Source: Metapseudomonas resinovorans DSM 21078
Lineage (GTDB): Bacteria; Pseudomonadota; Gammaproteobacteria; Pseudomonadales; Pseudomonadaceae
Assembly (NCBI RefSeq): GCF_000423545.1
Contig: NZ_AUIE01000002.1
Location: 1 to 64,000 of the forward strand
Length of the DNA stretch: 64,000 bases
Direction of reading: 5' to 3'
This document shows, one piece after another, positions 56,851 through 64,000 of this stretch; the first letter of the stretch is position 1; each line of letters starts with the position of its first letter. The notes beneath the pieces are model-generated. The model made no database searches. It saw only the letters and a list, made by a program, of their open reading frames with translations, and was not told the origin of the DNA. A program made the position numbers and the translations under genes.

Positions 56851-59800
56851 CTACAAACTGCGCTCAACCACCTGCCGCCCCTCGCGCTCACGTATCCAGG
56901 CACGGAAGCCGGCCTCGTCCAGGGGCCGGCTGAAGTAGTAGCCCTGGCCCAGCTCGCAACCCCGCTGGCGCAACATGGATAGCTGTTCTTCGCTCTCGAT
57001 GCCTTCAGCGATGCACTCCAGGCCCAGGTTGCGGCCGATGGCCAGGATGGTCTCCACCAGGGCCAGATCGCTCGCGTCGACGGCCAGGCCATCGACGAAA
57101 CTGCGGTCGATCTTCAGTCGGTCCAGCGGCAGGCGCTTGAGGTAAGCCAGGGATGAATAACCGGTGCCGAAATCGTCGATGGCGAAACGCACGCCCAGGG
57201 CCTTGAGCGCCTGCATGGCGGCTATGCACTGCTCGACTTCTTCCAGCAGGCTGCCCTCGGTAATTTCCAGCTCCAGCCGCCCCGCCGGCACGCCGTGGCG
57301 TTGCAGCGCGCTGCTGATGCGCTCGACGAAACCAGGCTTGCGCAGTTCGCGGGGGCTGACGTTGATGGCCAGCACCAGCCAGGGCAGATCGGCCTGCCAG
57401 TTGGCCAGGCACGTACAGGCGCGCTCCAACATCCAGTCCGACAGTTCGATGATCAGGCCGGTTTCTTCCGCCAGCGGAATGAACTGCGCCGGCGGCACCT
57501 CGCCGCGGGTGGGGTGGCGCCAGCGCATCAGGGCCTCCGCACCCAGTACCCGGCCATCCGCCAGGGCCAGCTGGGGCTGGAATTCGAGCCCCAGCTGGCC
57601 GCGATCGATGGCCTGGCGCAACTCGTTCTGCAGTTGCAGGCGCTGGTCGATGGCCGCTTGCATTTCCGGGGCGAAGAAATGCAGCGCATTGCGTCCGGAC
57701 TGCTTGGCCCGGTACATCGCGGTGTCCGCCTGTTTGAGTACGTCAGCGGCAACCTGCTCTGCGAAAGGATGCAGGGCGATGCCAATGCTGGCGCTGACCA
57801 CCAGCTCGTGCTCGCCGATGATGTAGCTGCCATGAAGGCTCTGCAGCAGTTTGTCCCCGACCTCGGCGGCCAGCTTGCCGGCCTGCTCCGGGGTATCGGC
57901 CATGGCCTCGAGCAGTACCACGAACTCGTCGCCACCGAGACGCGCCAAGGTGTCTTCATTGCGCAGGCAACCGGCGAGCCGCGCGGTAACTTCCCGCAGC
58001 AGGGCGTCGCCCACCGGGTGACCGAGGCTGTCGTTGACCGTCTTGAAGTGATCCAGGTCGATGAACAGCAGCGCACCGAAACGCTCTTCGCGCTGTTCGC
58101 GGGCCATGGCGTGCTGCAGGCGGTCGAGCAGCAGGCGGCGATTGGGCAGGCCGGTAAGTTCGTCACTATAGGCCAGGCGCTCGATCTCGCGCTGGTAGCG
58201 CTGGCGCTCGGAGATATCGGTAATGCTCAGGCGGATCAGCGGCCTTCCCTCTCCAGGCAGGCGCACCAGGCGTACCTCGCACGGGCGTACACGGCCGTTG
58301 ACGTCACGCATCAGCCAATCGAACGTCGGGGTCTCCCCCTTGAGCGCCGCACGGGTGTGGGCGTTGCCCAGCTCCCGCGAAGAGCGGCCATCGGCCTGCA
58401 GCGGTGGGCTGAAGTCGGTGGGCATGTGGCCGTGCAGCTGTTCGCGAGAAAGGCCGAACAGGCGCGCAGCATTCTCGTTGGCCTCGACGATGCCGCGCTG
58501 CGGGTCGAATACCAGAATGGCTTCCGGCGCGTGCTCCACGAGGGTGCGGTAGCGCGCCTCAGCCTCGCGACGGGCACTGATATCTTCCACCAGCGCCAGC
58601 AACGCATAGAGCTGGCCATCAAGGTCACGCACACCGCGCACATTGACCCGCGTATGCACGGTACCGCCGGTGCCCTTCATGAAGCGTTTGTCCAGCTCGT
58701 AGCCGTCGCGCTCGCCCTTGCGCACCTCTTCCAGCAAGGCTTCCTCGGCGGCACGATCCTCGACCACCGTCATGCTCATCCAGTCGACACCCCGCAGTTG
58801 CTCGCGGGAGCGGCCGAGGATGCTGCAGAGCTTGTAGTTGATCTCCTCCCAGCGCTGGTCCGGGGTGCACAGGGCCATGCCGATCAGCGGCGCTTCGAAG
58901 AACAGGTGCAGGTGCTTGTCGCGTTCGTGCTGCAAGCGTTCTGCGCGCTTCTGGCTGGTCAGGTCGAGCATGGCGCCGTAGATACGGATCACCTGGTCGC
59001 CATCGTGTTCGGCCAGGCCCTTGATCCGCAGCCAGCGCGTGCTGCCCCGGGCGCCCTGCATGCGCAGCTCCACCTCGAAGGGCTCGGTGCTGCGCAGGCA
59101 CTGCTCCAGGGTGTCTTCCAGAATGGCGCGACTGGCCGGATCGAAGAAGCTGAGCATCTGGCCAAGGCTGGGCGCACCGGCGCCAGGGTCCAGCTCATAG
59201 ATGCGGAAGCTACCCTCGCTCCAGGCCATCTTCAGGGTGGCAATCTCCAACACCCAGCTGCCGATGTCGGCGATGGCTTCTGTCTGGTTCAACAGGTGGG
59301 TCTGGCGCAGCAACTCGTCACGGCGGGTATCCAGTTCCTCGGAGAGCATCTCGCGGCTGCTGACATCGTGCTGCAGGGCGACGAAGTGGCTGATGCCGTG
59401 GGCGTCGCGCATGGGCGCCACGGTGATCTCGTTCCAGAACAGGCTGCCATCCTTGCGGTAGTTGCGCAGCACCAGGTGGCACTGTTCGCCGCGTTGCAGG
59501 GCATCTTGCAGGCGCGGCAACTCGGACTGGTTGCGGTCGTGGTGGAGAAGGAAGCGCCAGTGGTTGCCCAGGGCCTCCTGTCGCGGATAACCGCTCATCT
59601 GCTCGAAAGCCGGGTTGCAGTAGATCAGCGGCTGATCGGCCTGGCGCGCATCCACGATGGTCACCCCCAGGGGGCTGGCCTGCAGCGCCAGGTTGGTCAG
59701 GGCCAGCTCCTTCTGCATCTCGTCACGACGACCCAGGGCCAGGCGCAGGTCGCTCAGGCTGCGTCCCACCAGCAGTGCCGACATCATCAGCAACAGCACG

Positions 59801-60636
59801 CTGAAGTAGAGCTCGACGCCCCACTGCGGCTCGGCCATGTGCGCCGCGCCACCCAGTTGACGCAGTGCCGGCAGGGCGAGCACGGTCAGTGCGGTGAGGC
59901 CGGCGCCGCAAAGGGCACCGGGGAACCCCCAGACCAGTGCCAGGCCGAGCATCATCAGGCCAATGGGTGGCAAGGTGAGGATCAGCGGCACCACCGTCAG
60001 CAGCCAGGGGATGAGCAATGCCAGGGCCAGCAGCAGCTGCCAGGGCGGCAGGCGGTGCAGGGTTTCCGGCAATGCCTCCACCGGCTCCGGCACCCAGCCA
60101 CGGCGACTGAACATTGGGGTCAGGTAGGTCAGCAACGGCAGGCTCACGGCCAGGGTGGTCAGGCAGGCTCCGGGCCAGACCAGCAGGGCGGCATTGCCCC
60201 AACTGTCCCGCACGGGACTGCCGGCCAACATCAAGGCCGTCTGCTCGCCGTAGACCAGCAGGCTGACCGGCAGCAGCACGCCATAGAGCATGAAGCGCAG
60301 CAGTTCGGGGAAGTCCCGCAGATCGGCGTGGCAGCCTGCCCGCTTGAGTGCCCACCAGCCCGCAGCGACGCTGAGGGTTTCCGGTAGTGCATGGAACGGC
60401 GCCCAGTACCCGTTCAGGTCCAACAAGGGGGCGCTGAGCAAGGCATTGAAGTAGATGGCGGGCAGCACCCGGGCGCCCCACCAGAGGCAGAACACAAGGC
60501 CGAGGGCGAAGGGCAAGTACCAGACTGCGAGTCCGCTGGTCGCCTGTGTCGCCAGGGACATCCAGGTCGCCAGATGCAGCAACGGCAAAGGCAACCACCA
60601 GGTCCATTGGGGCAGTCGGAAGGGAGCAGCTGGCAT
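56851..60636 (-). CDS. MASE1-PAS4-GGDEF-EAL cyclic-di-GMP enzyme
   Basis: The 1261-residue membrane protein has an N-terminal MASE1-like sensor with about eight membrane segments (about 1-300). Four PAS modules follow (starting near 312, 452, 579 and 697), then a GGDEF domain (about 815-980) with intact [12 protein letters not shown] and an inhibitory-site RNED five residues before it. An EAL domain (about 1000-1250) has [27 protein letters not shown] and [14 protein letters not shown]. Both catalytic signatures look intact, so it could make and break cyclic-di-GMP; the dominant direction cannot be read. It converges with rimK, which responds to cyclic-di-GMP in relatives. Confidence 0.93.
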   Translation of the reverse strand: MPAAPFRLPQWTWWLPLPLLHLATWMSLATQATSGLAVWYLPFALGLVFCLWWGARVLPAIYFNALLSAPLLDLNGYWAPFHALPETLSVAAGWWALKRAGCHADLRDFPELLRFMLYGVLLPVSLLVYGEQTALMLAGSPVRDSWGNAALLVWPGACLTTLAVSLPLLTYLTPMFSRRGWVPEPVEALPETLHRLPPWQLLLALALLIPWLLTVVPLILTLPPIGLMMLGLALVWGFPGALCGAGLTALTVLALPALRQLGGAAHMAEPQWGVELYFSVLLLMMSALLVGRSLSDLRLALGRRDEMQKELALTNLALQASPLGVTIVDARQADQPLIYCNPAFEQMSGYPRQEALGNHWRFLLHHDRNQSELPRLQDALQRGEQCHLVLRNYRKDGSLFWNEITVAPMRDAHGISHFVALQHDVSSREMLSEELDTRRDELLRQTHLLNQTEAIADIGSWVLEIATLKMAWSEGSFRIYELDPGAGAPSLGQMLSFFDPASRAILEDTLEQCLRSTEPFEVELRMQGARGSTRWLRIKGLAEHDGDQVIRIYGAMLDLTSQKRAERLQHERDKHLHLFFEAPLIGMALCTPDQRWEEINYKLCSILGRSREQLRGVDWMSMTVVEDRAAEEALLEEVRKGERDGYELDKRFMKGTGGTVHTRVNVRGVRDLDGQLYALLALVEDISARREAEARYRTLVEHAPEAILVFDPQRGIVEANENAARLFGLSREQLHGHMPTDFSPPLQADGRSSRELGNAHTRAALKGETPTFDWLMRDVNGRVRPCEVRLVRLPGEGRPLIRLSITDISERQRYQREIERLAYSDELTGLPNRRLLLDRLQHAMAREQREERFGALLFIDLDHFKTVNDSLGHPVGDALLREVTARLAGCLRNEDTLARLGGDEFVVLLEAMADTPEQAGKLAAEVGDKLLQSLHGSYIIGEHELVVSASIGIALHPFAEQVAADVLKQADTAMYRAKQSGRNALHFFAPEMQAAIDQRLQLQNELRQAIDRGQLGLEFQPQLALADGRVLGAEALMRWRHPTRGEVPPAQFIPLAEETGLIIELSDWMLERACTCLANWQADLPWLVLAINVSPRELRKPGFVERISSALQRHGVPAGRLELEITEGSLLEEVEQCIAAMQALKALGVRFAIDDFGTGYSSLAYLKRLPLDRLKIDRSFVDGLAVDASDLALVETILAIGRNLGLECIAEGIESEEQLSMLRQRGCELGQGYYFSRPLDEAGFRAWIREREGRQVVERSL

Positions 60637-60765
60637 ACTGACCTCATGTCGGTGCGCAAGCTGAGGATAGCCCAGCGCCGGCCTAGCGTACCCCGAAAAA
60701 ATGGCCCAGTGGCATCACCGCCGATGGCAGGCCGGAATCCTGGACCGAAGGGATTTCAGGAGCAG

Positions 60766-60787
60766 AAGCGCCCCAGCAGGGGCGCTT
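60766..60787 (-). terminator. Hairpin downstream of envZ
   Basis: AAGCGCCCC/GGGGCGCTT pairs over nine bases around AGCA, 24 bases after the envZ stop. The following minus-strand sequence has few U residues, so termination may be inefficient. Confidence 0.55.
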
Positions 60788-60810
60788 GCGGTATCTCGTT
60801 TCGTAGGAAC

Positions 60811-62124
60811 CTACACCGCGTCGCGGGGGAGCATCAGCCCCAGCGGCAGGCACACCCGCGCTTCCAGCCCACCGCCCGAGCGGTTGCGCAGCTCGACGCT
60901 GCCGCCGTGTTGGGCGGCGATGCGCTTGACGATGGCCAGGCCCAGGCCGGTGCCCTTGCCGCCACGGGCGCGGTCGCCGCGGATGAAGGGGTTGAAGATG
61001 TCCAGAAGCTCCGAAGGATCGATGCCCTGTCCCCGGTCCAGCACACTCAGCACCACGTAGGGTGCGGCGTTATCGCCAGCCAGGAAGGCCGCCACTTCGA
61101 CGCCGTTACCGCCGTATCGCAGCGCGTTCTCGATCAGGTTTACCAGCAGACGCTTGATCGACACGCGCCGCAGCGGAAACGGCGGCAGCGGTTCCAGGCA
61201 CAGGCGAACCTGCTCCTCCTGCTGGTTGTAGGGCGCCACCACTTCACGCACCAGCTCGCCCAGGTCCAGCTCTTCCACGCGCTCGTCGCGGCCATCGCGG
61301 ATGAAGGCGAGGAACTGGTCGAGGATGGCGTCCATGTCCTCGATGTCGCGGACCATGTCCTCCGTCAGCTCGGAGTCATTGCTCATCAGCTCCAGGGACA
61401 GGCGCAGGCGCGTCAGCGGCGTACGCAAGTCATGGGAGACACCGGCCAGCATCAGCTCGCGCTCGCGGGCGCCGCGTTCGACGTCCTCGGCCATCTGGTT
61501 GAAGGCACGGTATACCTCGGCCATCTCGCTCGGCGTGTCGCTCACCGGCAGGCGCACGCTGCGACCCTGACCGACCTGGCGGGCAGCGAAGACGAGACGC
61601 TTGAGCGGGGCGTTGAGCTGACGCACGAAGATCCAGGCAGCGGCGGTGGACAGCAGGCCAATACCCAGGAACCAGCCGAGCACGCTCCAGATGCGCTGAC
61701 CACGCAAGGGGTGTGGATAGAGCGGGATGCGCACCCAGTCCGGCCCCAGTTCCGGGGCGTGGACCCAGAGCGCCGGCGGGCTCTGGGCGCGCAGGCGCAC
61801 TTCAGTGCCAGGACCGAGCTCGGCCTGCATCTGGCGCTGGAAGATTTCGCTGTAGGGCCAGTGCTGCTCGCTAGCCGGCACGGCATCGCGGGTGACCCGC
61901 TTGAGACCGGCGGCCTTGGCCAGGTCGTGACGCTCTTCTTCGCTCGCCGCCCAGTAGGCGCGCAGGGTCAGCGCCGCGCCGTGGCTGTACTGGCGGTCCA
62001 CCAGCACGTCCTCGTTCATCATCAGGTAGACCAGGGTCAGCGCCTTGGAAAACAGCACGACGATGAGCACCAGCCAGAGGGTGCGGGAGAAGAAGCTCTG
62101 CGGGAACCAGTAGGGGGTGCGCAT
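60811..62124 (-). CDS. envZ: Osmolarity/envelope-stress sensor kinase EnvZ (AmgS)
   Basis: The roughly 437-residue kinase has two membrane segments (about 15-35 and 140-165) around a periplasmic domain, then HAMP, HisKA with SHDLRTPLTRLRLSLEL and HATPase with NLIENALRYGG, DRGQGID and GKGTGLGLAI. ATG 62124 gives the usual length and start MRTPYWFPQSFFSRTLWLV. ATG 62181 would add 19 residues and overlap ompR by 14 bases. In P. aeruginosa this pair (AmgRS) controls response to membrane stress and aminoglycosides. Confidence 0.93.
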   Translation of the reverse strand: MRTPYWFPQSFFSRTLWLVLIVVLFSKALTLVYLMMNEDVLVDRQYSHGAALTLRAYWAASEEERHDLAKAAGLKRVTRDAVPASEQHWPYSEIFQRQMQAELGPGTEVRLRAQSPPALWVHAPELGPDWVRIPLYPHPLRGQRIWSVLGWFLGIGLLSTAAAWIFVRQLNAPLKRLVFAARQVGQGRSVRLPVSDTPSEMAEVYRAFNQMAEDVERGARERELMLAGVSHDLRTPLTRLRLSLELMSNDSELTEDMVRDIEDMDAILDQFLAFIRDGRDERVEELDLGELVREVVAPYNQQEEQVRLCLEPLPPFPLRRVSIKRLLVNLIENALRYGGNGVEVAAFLAGDNAAPYVVLSVLDRGQGIDPSELLDIFNPFIRGDRARGGKGTGLGLAIVKRIAAQHGGSVELRNRSGGGLEARVCLPLGLMLPRDAV

Positions 62125-62167
62125 CACCACCCTGGGTTGCCCGGCGGCGGGAACTCCCGCCGCACGT

Positions 62168-62899
62168 TCACTTGTTGCCATCAGGTACGAACACGTAGCC
62201 GACGCCCCAGACGGTCTGGATGTAGCGCGGCTTGGAAGGGTCCGGCTCGATCAGTCGGCGCAGGCGGGAAATCTGCACGTCGATGGAGCGCTCCAGGGCG
62301 TCCCATTCGCGGCCACGGGCCAGGTTCATCAATTTGTCGCGGGTCAGCGGCTCGCGGGCGTGCTGGACCAATGCCTTGAGTACGGCGAACTCACCGGTGG
62401 TGAGCATCTGCACGTCGTCGCCCTTCTTCAGCTCGCGGGTGGCGAGGGACAGTTCGTACTCGCCGAAGCTGACACTTTCGTCCTCGCTGGCCGGGGCACC
62501 CGGCACTTGCGGCGCCTGGCGACGCAGTACCGCCTTGATCCGCGCCAGCAACTCGCGGGGGTTGAACGGCTTGGCCAGATAATCGTCAGCGCCCAGTTCC
62601 AGGCCCTGGATGCGACTCGTCTCGTCGCCCTTGGCGGTGAGCATGATGATCGGCACCTGGTTGTTGGACGCGCGCAGCCGGCGGCAGGCCGACAGGCCGT
62701 CCTCGCCAGGCAGCATCAGGTCCAGCACCACCAGGTTGAAGAGTTCGCGAGCCAGCAGGCGATCCATTTGCTCGACGTTCTCCACGGCACGCACACGGAA
62801 GCCCTGCTCGTCGAAAAAACGCTCGAGGAGGCGCCGTAGACGGGCGTCGTCGTCGACGATGAGGATCTTTTCACCTTCAGCGGTCGGGTTGCTGCTCAT
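62168..62899 (-). CDS. ompR: Response regulator OmpR (AmgR)
   Basis: The 243-residue regulator has a receiver domain with acidic IVDDDARLRRLL, the phospho-acceptor Asp in VVLDLMLPGEDG and Lys in AKPFNPRELL. A winged-helix DNA-binding domain follows, with LTTGEFAVLKALVQH and IQTVWGVGYVFVP. It is the first gene of ompR-envZ, with an AGGAGAAAA site before ATG 62899, and is divergent from tex. Confidence 0.96.
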   Translation of the reverse strand: MSSNPTAEGEKILIVDDDARLRRLLERFFDEQGFRVRAVENVEQMDRLLARELFNLVVLDLMLPGEDGLSACRRLRASNNQVPIIMLTAKGDETSRIQGLELGADDYLAKPFNPRELLARIKAVLRRQAPQVPGAPASEDESVSFGEYELSLATRELKKGDDVQMLTTGEFAVLKALVQHAREPLTRDKLMNLARGREWDALERSIDVQISRLRRLIEPDPSKPRYIQTVWGVGYVFVPDGNK

Positions 62900-63013
62900 G
62901 TTTTCTCCTGTTCGGCAAGCCGCGCATTATCGCTTGCAACGGGCGCGCGGCGGCTTGCCCATTGTTAGCAGATTTTTCCCCGAACGGTTCCCTACCCTTT
63001 GAAACTCGGTGTT

Positions 63014-63019
63014 TATAAT
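63014..63019 (+). promoter_or_regulatory. Candidate -10 element for tex
   Basis: A perfect TATAAT lies 102 bases before the tex ATG in the ompR-tex divergent region. The sequence 17 bases upstream (CCTACC) is a poor -35, so strength is uncertain. Confidence 0.45.
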
Positions 63020-63034
63020 GCGGCGCCTTTCATC

Positions 63035-63059
63035 ACCGGCGAGCCCCTGGCTCGCCGGT
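63035..63059 (+). promoter_or_regulatory. Perfect hairpin in the tex leader
   Basis: ACCGGCGAGCC and GGCTCGCCGGT form an 11-base-pair stem with loop CCT, about 15 bases after the candidate -10 hexamer. It would be at the 5' end of the tex mRNA, where it could stabilise the transcript or act as an operator. No T run follows. Confidence 0.5.
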
Positions 63060-63120
63060 CTGTTATTCCGCGGTAGCCTCCGTGGCCCGGCCCGGGCTGC
63101 CGCCCATGCAGGTGTTTTCA

Positions 63121-64000
63121 ATGGACAGCATCAACAACCGCATCGCTGAAGAACTGGGCGTGCGCCCGCAACAGGTCGCCGCCGCCGTGGAACTGCTGGA
63201 CGAAGGCTCCACCGTGCCTTTCATCGCCCGTTACCGGAAAGAAGTCACCGGCAGCCTCGACGACACCCAGCTGCGCAACCTGGAAGAGCGCCTGCGCTAT
63301 CTGCGCGAGATGGAGGACCGCCGCACCGCGATCCTCTCCAGCATCACCGAGCAGGGCAAGCTGACCCCGGAACTGGAGCGCGAGATCAAGCTCGCCGATA
63401 CCAAGACCCGCCTCGAAGACCTCTACCTCCCCTACAAGCAGAAACGTCGCACCAAGGGCCAGATTGCCCTGGAAGCCGGCCTCGGTGAGCTGGCCGACGC
63501 GCTGTTCAACGACCCGAGCCTGACCCCGGAAACCGAAGCCGAGCGTTTCATCGACGCCGAAAAAGGCTTCGCCGACGTCAAGGCGGTGCTGGAAGGCGCC
63601 AAGTACATCCTCATGGAGCGCTTCGCCGAAGACGCCACCCTGCTCGCCAACCTGCGCGGCTTCCTCAAGGACAACGCCACCCTCAGTGCCCGCCTGGTGG
63701 CCGGCAAGGAGCAGGAAGGCGCCAAGTTCAGCGACTACTTCGAGCATGACGAGAACTTCAAGGGCGTGCCGTCGCACCGTGCCCTGGCGATCTTCCGTGG
63801 CCGCAACGAAGGCGTGCTGAGCATCGCCCTCAAGGTTGGCGAAGAGCAGCCCGGCACCATGCACCCGTGCGAGCTGATGATCGGCGAGCGCTTCGGCGTC
63901 TCCAACCAGGGCCGGGCGGCCGATAAATGGCTGGCAGAAGTGGTGCGCTGGACCTGGAAGGTCAAGCTCTACACCCACCTGGAAACCGACCTGATGGGCG
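63121..64000 (+). CDS. tex: Transcription accessory protein Tex, N-terminal part
   Basis: The frame is open from ATG 63121 to the window edge (293 codons), so the gene continues outside. It begins MDSINNRIAEELGVRPQQV, followed by STVPFIARYRKEVTGSLDD and LEDLYLPYKQKRRTKGQIA, the conserved N-terminal helix-turn-helix region of Tex. Tex is a nucleic-acid-binding protein of about 780 residues with a C-terminal S1 domain, linked to transcription under stress and essential in some bacteria. It is divergent from ompR, as in P. aeruginosa. Confidence 0.95.
   Translation, partial: MDSINNRIAEELGVRPQQVAAAVELLDEGSTVPFIARYRKEVTGSLDDTQLRNLEERLRYLREMEDRRTAILSSITEQGKLTPELEREIKLADTKTRLEDLYLPYKQKRRTKGQIALEAGLGELADALFNDPSLTPETEAERFIDAEKGFADVKAVLEGAKYILMERFAEDATLLANLRGFLKDNATLSARLVAGKEQEGAKFSDYFEHDENFKGVPSHRALAIFRGRNEGVLSIALKVGEEQPGTMHPCELMIGERFGVSNQGRAADKWLAEVVRWTWKVKLYTHLETDLMG

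Noticed and set aside
57295-60387. A 1030-codon open frame on the plus strand opposite the GGDEF-EAL gene
   Set aside because: Gln/His-rich antisense shadow; the minus strand has complete MASE1, PAS, GGDEF and EAL domains.

Overview
The window reads as a Pseudomonas chromosome from a lineage close to, but distinct from, P. aeruginosa. From position 18738 to the end, the gene order follows what I recall of the PAO1 interval PA5161-PA5201: rml genes, dctBD-like, arcDABC, fabY, cysQ, nudE, yrfG, a LysM protein, a LysR regulator, fdhD and a formate-dehydrogenase-like enzyme, thioesterase, acyl-CoA genes, pckA, hslO, hslR, rimBK, envZ-ompR and tex. GC-rich codon use, Pseudomonas-type REP sequences and an Anr box before arcD agree with this. 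That synteny is from memory, not from a search.

Region 1 (1-1736) is the right part of an IS66-family insertion sequence: the tail of tnpB and a complete tnpC. Region 2 (1836-18623) is an accessory cell-surface polysaccharide locus with visibly more AT-rich stretches. It holds manC, gmd and rmd (GDP-D-rhamnose supply), a two-component ABC exporter (wzm, wzt), two compact GT4 glycosyltransferases resembling the common-antigen (A-band) rhamnosyltransferases, and an 841-residue two-domain glycosyltransferase. It also holds an FkbM methyltransferase with a very long, regularly repeating coiled coil, three PAPS-type sulfotransferases and a stand-alone APS kinase (cysC). Together these suggest a D-rhamnose-based, ABC-exported O-polysaccharide whose length may be set by a coiled-coil ruler and which may be sulfated. 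I consider this the most novel part of the window.

Region 3 (18738-22073) is rmlBACD for dTDP-L-rhamnose, with overlapping genes. Region 4 (22211-26184) is a DctB/DctD-like sigma54 two-component pair. It is followed not by the expected TRAP transporter genes but by a consensus sigma54 promoter and a strongly structured stretch of about 175 nt ending in an intrinsic terminator, a candidate RpoN-dependent small RNA. Region 5 (26185-31001) is the Anr/ArgR-type arginine deiminase operon arcDABC.

Region 6 (31280-43054) carries fabY, cysQ-nudE, yrfG, a LysM/BON protein, a LysR regulator, fdhD with a molybdopterin oxidoreductase, two glycine-zipper proteins and sstT. Region 7 (43405-49902) carries a thioesterase, an iron alcohol dehydrogenase, two acyl-CoA oxidation enzymes with a divergent LysR regulator, and a nitroreductase. 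Region 8 (50020-64000) carries recQ, pckA, hslO, hslR, rimBK, a 1261-residue MASE1-PAS-GGDEF-EAL protein, envZ-ompR and the start of tex. REP-like inverted repeats of at least three families lie between genes. I found no tRNA, rRNA or CRISPR array.
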